From Candidatus Zhuqueibacterota bacterium (lineage in GTDB: Bacteria > Zhuqueibacterota > Zhuqueibacteria > Zhuqueibacterales > Zhuqueibacteraceae), in assembly GCA_013361015.1 (NCBI GenBank), contig JABWAN010000065.1, positions 1 through 12,268 on the forward strand: a DNA stretch of 12,268 nt, given 5' to 3'. Each line of letters starts with the position of its first letter. Within the stretch, counting starts at the first letter, position 1. The notes beneath the pieces are model-generated. The model saw only the letters and a program-made list of their open reading frames with translations. It ran no database searches and was not told the DNA's origin. A program made the position numbers and the translations under genes. Below are positions 9,101 through 12,268 of this stretch, in pieces.

Positions 9101-10078
9101 GCCGAGAATCTTGCCGAGCAAACGCGCGTCGTATTGCAGCGGCACAATGCGGCGCACCTCATGCTTTTCGAATTGCAAGCGCATTTGCCACGAACCTGAA
9201 GCTTCGAAGCTGGTGAGAATTTCCGAAGCCGGCACGAGAAAATAGACCGTGCGCACTTCACCGGCGCGCAGCTCGAAAGTTTGTCCGCTGCCCACCACGC
9301 GGCCGGAGCGCGTGAACAGACGCGCCTCGCAAGTGCCGAGGCCGTGCTGTTGCGGGTTATAGAGCACGGTTTTGAATTGCAACGCAGGTTTGTTTTCTTT
9401 CGTAAACACCGCGCGCTCCGCGGGCTCGATGGCACGAATACGAATCAACTCCGGGTCGGCGCGCGGAATCATCACCAAACGCTCCGGAGTTTCTGCCTGC
9501 AGCGACAGTGGCTGGCGGCCTGCAAAACGTGCCGCGAGCGCCCATTCCCCGACGCCGTTATGAATTTTAAAAAGAACGCTGTTCCAACCTTCTTGCAACG
9601 CTATTTGCAAAGTATCGTCTTCGGCTTGAATGCTATGATTGCCCGGTGCTTGCCATGCCAATTGCCCGTTCACACGCACGCTGGCGCGATCATCATAGCC
9701 TAGATACAACGCGACCGTATCGGATTTGGGACTCTTCACATAAACGTGTGCGTAAGCCACCGCGTTTTCGACTGGGAAAAAGTCCAAAGCGAAGTCGAGG
9801 AAATCGAGATGGTCCTTCGGCGTTTGATAGTGCCGCCAAGTACGCCCGGCCACCGGCAAGCCACCGTGCGGGCGGATCGTGGCTTCATTGCCGATAAAAT
9901 CTGTTTCAAAATTTTTGCTATTCGAAACACCGTATGAGCCGAGAATCAGCCACTCCTTCACCGTCTGTGCCGGTGCGATCGTTGCGAACAGGCATAGAAA
10001 CAGGAATCCTATAGCATAACCCAGCTCTCGACTCTTGTTCACTTGGCAAGAAATTGCCGAATAAAGCTCTCTTAACAT
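6104..10078 (-). CDS. Exported GH38-like protein lacking catalytic residues (pseudoenzyme)
   Basis: Predicted 1324-residue secreted protein. A perfect AGGAGG eight bases before the ATG at 10078 sets the start; the frame runs open to 10177, which would bury the signal peptide. Signal peptide 1-37 (GFLFLCLFATIAPA, cut before Q38). Next are beta-sandwich-like regions (about 38-470), including a carbohydrate-binding-like segment (YLGYDDRASVRVNGQ, 158-172), then a GH38 catalytic-domain homologue (about 505-860) and GH38 C-terminal beta domains (about 875-1324). Homology is clear from YPGFYFTQSEAAVYWWLEQ, RWELVGGSWVE, SGESLARQFLYGKRY and MPQVLKKSGM. The active-site positions are lost: the HxD metal motif reads PLA (511-513), the nucleophile Asp is N623 in WMPNALAHP, the late metal His-Asp is Q824-S825 in SQMQSLLAGT, and GDHGGGP is replaced by DNQNSGV near 705-711. 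A Lys/Pro/Ala-rich linker occupies about 898-924. Likely a glycan-binding or scaffold protein; function is inferred. The fold assignment is much firmer than the role. Confidence 0.9.
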   Translation of the reverse strand: MLRELYSAISCQVNKSRELGYAIGFLFLCLFATIAPAQTVKEWLILGSYGVSNSKNFETDFIGNEATIRPHGGLPVAGRTWRHYQTPKDHLDFLDFALDFFPVENAVAYAHVYVKSPKSDTVALYLGYDDRASVRVNGQLAWQAPGNHSIQAEDDTLQIALQEGWNSVLFKIHNGVGEWALAARFAGRQPLSLQAETPERLVMIPRADPELIRIRAIEPAERAVFTKENKPALQFKTVLYNPQQHGLGTCEARLFTRSGRVVGSGQTFELRAGEVRTVYFLVPASEILTSFEASGSWQMRLQFEKHEVRRIVPLQYDARLLGKILGTFEVEGFEQLASNGTTSFRRELLVPWEWAGMPLLFSADFGAAQGDILINGEQKAFSARGYTGDLALTDSAAANGRFEILVHVTSLPAYAQRDSNAAPAPNAAPQYFITVENAALLRYLNSATLLHQVRGDPTAEQKALDSTMFAVLKARDVKRLNQLIAEANSKLPQVTEALTTVPDVSLIATAPLALGQQPSFTGIADQYRATFQQVLRHLEKYPGFYFTQSEAAVYWWLEQRDPQLFNTIQEHVAQKRWELVGGSWVESEASLISGESLARQFLYGKRYLKEKFGLEPNLAWMPNALAHPANMPQVLKKSGMNAIVMYHPWEALRLWKWEGMDGAQVLGYRPPEENNSPLTRDVGRHALVSKQSFRWPKALRVYGIDNQNSGVSGRDIRLAEDLAYVTANRDQRLAAPSVRMTRAQGFFDEFAAAKTALPIHSSAINPSSGGLWSSLTRYKMGNRQTEMILPVAEAFALFAQTYGFTYPHAQFTMQWRNLLTSQMQSLLAGTAHAELYREAQRYQREATETAKAALDQAMTNIEAAINTKAPAEQETPVVIYNPSAWPRTDYVEVEMTVKPQPPAPKKARPAKKSAKAGPEQEVKPVPYFRDANNARVPVQILMHDSTAEGVHYRFLFLPENVPALGYKVYWLQWNKPEELQHRVRVDASDNFAMSNRDFSILINANSGALERLVDNYFNREWMASQTGGLEVWGEKSGSTLALAYDGTIDTLQAAGKPEILEAGPLRGRIRTRFQYRNSEITQEYVMYATLPRIEAHYDWNWTDPNKAVKLVLPFNIPNQRAGVEIPYGVVEPAANGETSLMHKWCDLSNEQFGLTLANTGSYSIEVHETTLRANLLRSGSNHNAGEEKPYRLTFALLPHKGDWKQAQTDRMSYDFNQPLMARVTKQHAGSLPLQQSFVSVEPAGVLLSALKKSEDDASWIIRLQENHGANTTATITLPFAAASVSEVNLLEWEEKPTAHTGARLAISLKPWEVKTLKIKKSAGQ

Positions 10079-10086
10079 CGTTTGCG

Positions 10087-10092
10087 CCTCCT
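10087..10092 (-). promoter_or_regulatory. Ribosome binding site of the exported GH38-like gene
   Basis: Perfect AGGAGG on the minus strand, eight bases before ATG 10078. It decides the start against the in-frame ATGs at 10177 and 10105, and it places the hydrophobic signal sequence close to the N-terminus. Confidence 0.85.
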
Positions 10093-10106
10093 GGCATGGG
10101 TGCATA

Positions 10107-10121
10107 GTCCAAGCCTTGGAC
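10107..10121. promoter_or_regulatory. 15-base palindrome in the leader, possible operator
   Basis: GTCCAAG-C-CTTGGAC, two perfect 7-base arms around one central base. It lies 29 bases upstream of the GH38-like start and inside the predicted transcript leader. Position and symmetry suit a dimeric repressor site, as for LacI-type sugar regulators, or a short leader hairpin. No regulator gene is present in the window to link to it. Confidence 0.4.
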
Positions 10122-10188
10122 CACGAATAACCACACGAAAGTTTGCTGCCTGCATAGGCAATTTGTCGGTTGACCAAATTTTCACTAA

Positions 10189-10217
10189 AATATACTCAAC
10201 TTTTTACCGGGCTACAA
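10189..10217 (-). promoter_or_regulatory. Sigma70-like promoter for the exported GH38-like gene
   Basis: Minus strand: TTGTAG (-35, 10217-10212), 17-base spacer, TATATT (-10, 10194-10189; five of six consensus bases). Transcription would start near 10182, giving a leader of about 105 bases that includes the palindrome at 10107-10121. Confidence 0.45.
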
Positions 10218-10471
10218 GTTGTTTGTACCGTTAATGGGTTGAGATTGAAGAAAAATTGCCTGTTAAACGAGGCTAACGATGAGATTTGTTCACCACAAAA
10301 AGGGCACTCTGCGCAAAAGAATACTCGTCAAAATGAAGTGGATTTCATGTTTGTTTGATTCTGTGCGCTGCTGTTTTGCCAGAACTGCTGCTTGCAAGTC
10401 AGCGAGAATTTTATAGATTCACTCGCAGCAATCATCTCAACTCAAATATCCAACCTCAAAGAAGGGTTCTC
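10218..10471. other. Divergent intergenic region, lipoprotein side
   Basis: AT-rich control region between two divergent genes (about 390 bases in all with the leader to the left). For the rightward genes the best -10 candidate is TATAGA at 10412-10417. The nearest -35-like TTGCAA (10392-10397) is only 14 bases away, so this is weak. An in-frame upstream extension of the lipoprotein to 10355 and a 45-codon basic open frame (10279-10416) are present, but I do not accept them as coding. Confidence 0.4.
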
Positions 10472-11497
10472 ATGACGTACTCACGTTCAATTTTGCCGCG
10501 ATGTATTGCCGCTTTGCTTCTGTTTGTTTCCGCTTGTAAAGATGATCCTACCAGTCCGGAGCATTTCACGGTGTCGCTTTCTGCGCTCAATCTTACGCGT
10601 TTGGAGAGTGGCCAGGGCCATTACGAATTGTGGATCAGCTTTCCGGAGGGACACTCGAGCAACTTGGCGAAGCGCAATCACGGCGATGAGGCCTATGTCA
10701 GCTTCGGCAAATTCAACTTGTCCGCGGACAATACGCAATTGCTCAGCCTGGCTGGACAAGCCATGTCCTTCACGCCGCACCATGAAGTCGACATCAATCT
10801 CGCCCTCGATGCGATTGTCACGATCGAATTGGAAGGAGATCAAGATGACGAGCTTGGTTCGCGCATATTGGCGGGCGGGTTCAGCGGCAGTGATCGCGAA
10901 GCAAACGCCTATTTGAGCACTGGCGCGGAAGATGCATTTGATTACGACTATCGCGCAGCCACGGCAGCCTATGTGTTGACCACCCCCACGACAAACGATT
11001 CGACGGATTTTAGAAGCGGCATATGGTGGATAAAGAGCAGCAGCTCAATTTCGGCCGGCATCGACAAACTGCCTGTATTGGCTGATACCTCGGGATGGCG
11101 TTATGAAGGTTGGTTAATCGACCGAGCCAATTCGAGGGCTTATTCCACGGGAAAGTTTCTAGCCTCGGCGGCCGCGGATGCCGATCGCGCCGGCACAACT
11201 GCAGGCGCCGATGGTGTTGATCAAGACGGCGACGGCCGCGGCGACGGTTTCGCTTTTCCCGGGCAGGATTTCATTCAATCGAGCAATGGCGTGCCCGCGT
11301 TCTTACAGCTTGATAACGGCAGCTTCGAAGCGCGCCTCACGCTAGAGCCGGAGCCGGACAACTCCTCCGCACCCTTCTTTCTCACGCTGCTCACTGATGT
11401 AACCATCGGCCCAAGCCTTTCGCGCAACCACTCTCCGCAAAGCATGGACAATCGCGCCAGCGCTTTTCCTTCGGCAACAGTCACTATCAAACGCTGA
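10472..11497 (+). CDS. Outer-surface lipoprotein with paired YExW/SxGKF repeats
   Basis: Predicted 341-residue lipoprotein of unknown function. The start at 10472 is chosen because GAAGGG lies five bases before it and it gives a compact lipoprotein signal: RSILPRC, a hydrophobic run, and lipobox FVSAC with lipidated C22. The mature part has two similar units: HYELWISF followed by SFGKF (about 50-81), and RYEGWLID followed by STGKF (about 210-229). This pattern recalls the YELW-type beta domain of RskA-like anti-sigma factors and the YEGW lipoproteins of FCB-group bacteria; I know no function for the latter. An acidic Asp/Gly-rich stretch (DQDGDGRGDG, 250-259) is probably calcium-binding and leads into FPGQDF (262-267). 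It is the first gene rightward from the divergent region and is followed 8 bases later by the FG-GAP gene, which suggests an operon. There is no recognised enzyme motif. Confidence 0.85.
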   Translation: MTYSRSILPRCIAALLLFVSACKDDPTSPEHFTVSLSALNLTRLESGQGHYELWISFPEGHSSNLAKRNHGDEAYVSFGKFNLSADNTQLLSLAGQAMSFTPHHEVDINLALDAIVTIELEGDQDDELGSRILAGGFSGSDREANAYLSTGAEDAFDYDYRAATAAYVLTTPTTNDSTDFRSGIWWIKSSSSISAGIDKLPVLADTSGWRYEGWLIDRANSRAYSTGKFLASAAADADRAGTTAGADGVDQDGDGRGDGFAFPGQDFIQSSNGVPAFLQLDNGSFEARLTLEPEPDNSSAPFFLTLLTDVTIGPSLSRNHSPQSMDNRASAFPSATVTIKR

Positions 11498-11505
11498 GCA
11501 AGACC

Positions 11506-12268
11506 ATGCCATTCTCTCTCAATAAAATCGCCGCGACCACATGTTCGAACGTCGCCGCGATGCTGGGAAGGAGTTTTTTGCTCCTGCTGCTGTCATTGTT
11601 GTTGCTGCTGCCTCCAACCCTCGCGGCACAAACGTTCGAGCGTATCGTCGAGGGCATTCCCTTTGAGCGCAACGGCCAAATGCTCGTGCTGCCATTCACT
11701 GGCGGTTGGGATGCCTTTCTGCCGCAATTTGTCGATATCGACGCCGACCGCGATTTTGACTTGTTCCTGGCGCAACCCGATGAATCGGGTTGGAAGCTCA
11801 CGCTGTTTGAAAACGTGGGCACGCCGCAAGCATACCGTTTTCGCTTCGCCAGCACCGCCTTTGATACCATCACGGTCGGCACGTGGTATCAATTCCTCGA
11901 TAGCGATGGCGACGGTGATTTCGATTTGTATCATGCCGACGGACGCAGTGGCGTGAACTTTCGCCGCAATGCCGGTTCCGCAACGCAAGCTCTCTTCAAT
12001 ACTGAAATCGATTCCGTCGTCGACATTGCCGGTCGCAGAGTCGCGAGCGAATACACGAGCATTCCAGCCTTTACCGATATTGACGCCGACGGGGATTATG
12101 ATTTCTTCTATGGCAATGTTCTCGGCTACATCGTTTTGTATCGCAATCTCGGCACGCCGCAGGCCCCGGCTTTTTACTTTGAAACGGATTTTTGGGAGGA
12201 ATTGAAAATCGTTTCGTTCGGCTTGAATGCACCTCGAACACCCCCCTTCTCCCCTCGAGGGGGGACTC
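11506..12268 (+). CDS. FG-GAP/VCBS repeat protein, exported, 3' end cut by window edge
   Basis: Partial gene running off the right edge; 254 codons are visible from ATG at 11506, 8 bases after the lipoprotein stop codon, so translation is probably coupled. Residues 1-41 form a signal peptide with a long leucine run and cleavage near TLAA|QTF. The mature part shows three calcium-binding-type motifs of alternating Asp: DIDADRDFD (77-85), DSDGDGDFD (132-140) and DIDADGDYD (191-199), at a period of about 55-59 residues. Each is followed by the FG-GAP/VCBS-type ENVGTPQAYRF or RNLGTPQAPAF. Such repeats build beta-propeller blades in extracellular adhesion or carbohydrate-binding proteins. The last 12-13 codons (APRTPPFSPRGGT) do not fit the repeat and are encoded by a C/G-rich palindromic tract, so the reading there may be an inserted repeat or an assembly end. 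No C-terminal anchor or sorting domain is visible. Confidence 0.88.
   Translation, partial: MPFSLNKIAATTCSNVAAMLGRSFLLLLLSLLLLLPPTLAAQTFERIVEGIPFERNGQMLVLPFTGGWDAFLPQFVDIDADRDFDLFLAQPDESGWKLTLFENVGTPQAYRFRFASTAFDTITVGTWYQFLDSDGDGDFDLYHADGRSGVNFRRNAGSATQALFNTEIDSVVDIAGRRVASEYTSIPAFTDIDADGDYDFFYGNVLGYIVLYRNLGTPQAPAFYFETDFWEELKIVSFGLNAPRTPPFSPRGGT
11579..11617 (+). repeat. CTG/TTG codon tract in a signal peptide
   Basis: Run of near-identical leucine codons (CTG and TTG) encoding the hydrophobic core of the FG-GAP protein signal peptide. It is a low-complexity trinucleotide tract. Confidence 0.6.
12237..12268. repeat. C/G-rich palindromic element at the right edge
   Basis: C-rich run, then the perfect 12-base palindrome CCCCTCGAGGGG (12251-12262), then a G-run. 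C6 at 12241-12246 can pair with G6 at 12259-12264. It interrupts an otherwise regular FG-GAP coding pattern and abuts the end of the sequence, as dispersed repeats at assembly breaks do. The copy number cannot be judged from one window. Confidence 0.5.

Noticed and set aside
10079..10177. 33-residue N-terminal extension of the GH38-like protein
   Set aside because: It would bury the signal peptide and includes the leader palindrome; AGGAGG before 10078 fixes the start.
10279..10416. 45-codon basic open frame with GAGG six bases upstream
   Set aside because: Short, Cys/Arg/Lys-rich, ends in the candidate promoter of the lipoprotein, and shows no recognisable pattern. It is probably control-region sequence.
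10355..10471. 39-residue upstream extension of the lipoprotein
   Set aside because: It would place the lipobox at residue 61 behind a charged segment; ATG 10472 has its own RBS and a normal lipoprotein signal.
1..12268. CRISPR arrays, tRNA/rRNA genes, insertion sequences
   Set aside because: No regularly spaced direct repeats, no tRNA-like cloverleaf text, no transposase motifs and no terminal inverted repeats were seen on either strand.

Overview
The window reads as chromosomal DNA of a Gram-negative bacterium. The evidence is one lipoprotein with a lipobox and two other exported proteins with cleavable signal peptides. The mix of an exported GH38-like protein, an FG-GAP repeat protein and a lipoprotein with YExW/SxGKF repeats fits the FCB side of the tree (Bacteroidota/Calditrichota/candidate division KSB1). 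That placement is inference, and no marker gene is present.

Layout. The left 10 kb is transcribed leftward (minus strand), and the right 1.8 kb is transcribed rightward from a divergent intergenic region at about 10079-10471. In minus-strand transcription order the genes are: (1) a very large exported GH38-like protein (10078 to 6104); (2) an ordinary cytoplasmic GH38 alpha-mannosidase with all catalytic motifs (5813 to 2964); (3) after a 639-base gap, an iron-dependent alcohol dehydrogenase (2324 to 1185); (4) 34 bases on, an OLD-family AAA ATPase (1150 to the left edge, C-terminus missing). Rightward are a small outer-surface lipoprotein (10472-11497) and, 8 bases after it, an FG-GAP repeat protein cut by the right edge (11506 onward).

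Main point. The 1324-residue exported protein is recognisably a glycoside hydrolase family 38 protein along its length, yet every catalytic motif I can align has lost its key residues. The metal-binding HxD is PxA, the nucleophile Asp is Asn, the late metal His is Gln, and the conserved GDHGGGP segment is altered. The frame is intact over 1324 codons with a perfect ribosome binding site, so it looks like a maintained pseudoenzyme rather than a decaying gene. It sits next to an apparently active, non-exported GH38 on the same strand. A natural reading is an exported glycan-binding or scaffolding partner for mannoside use, but that function is inference.

Other points. The OLD-family gene has lower GC and more AGA/ATA codons than its neighbours, which suggests acquired defence DNA. 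A striking nested palindrome lies just after the pseudoenzyme stop codon. A 15-base palindrome lies in its leader. The right edge falls in a C/G-rich palindrome that breaks the FG-GAP pattern and looks like a dispersed repeat.
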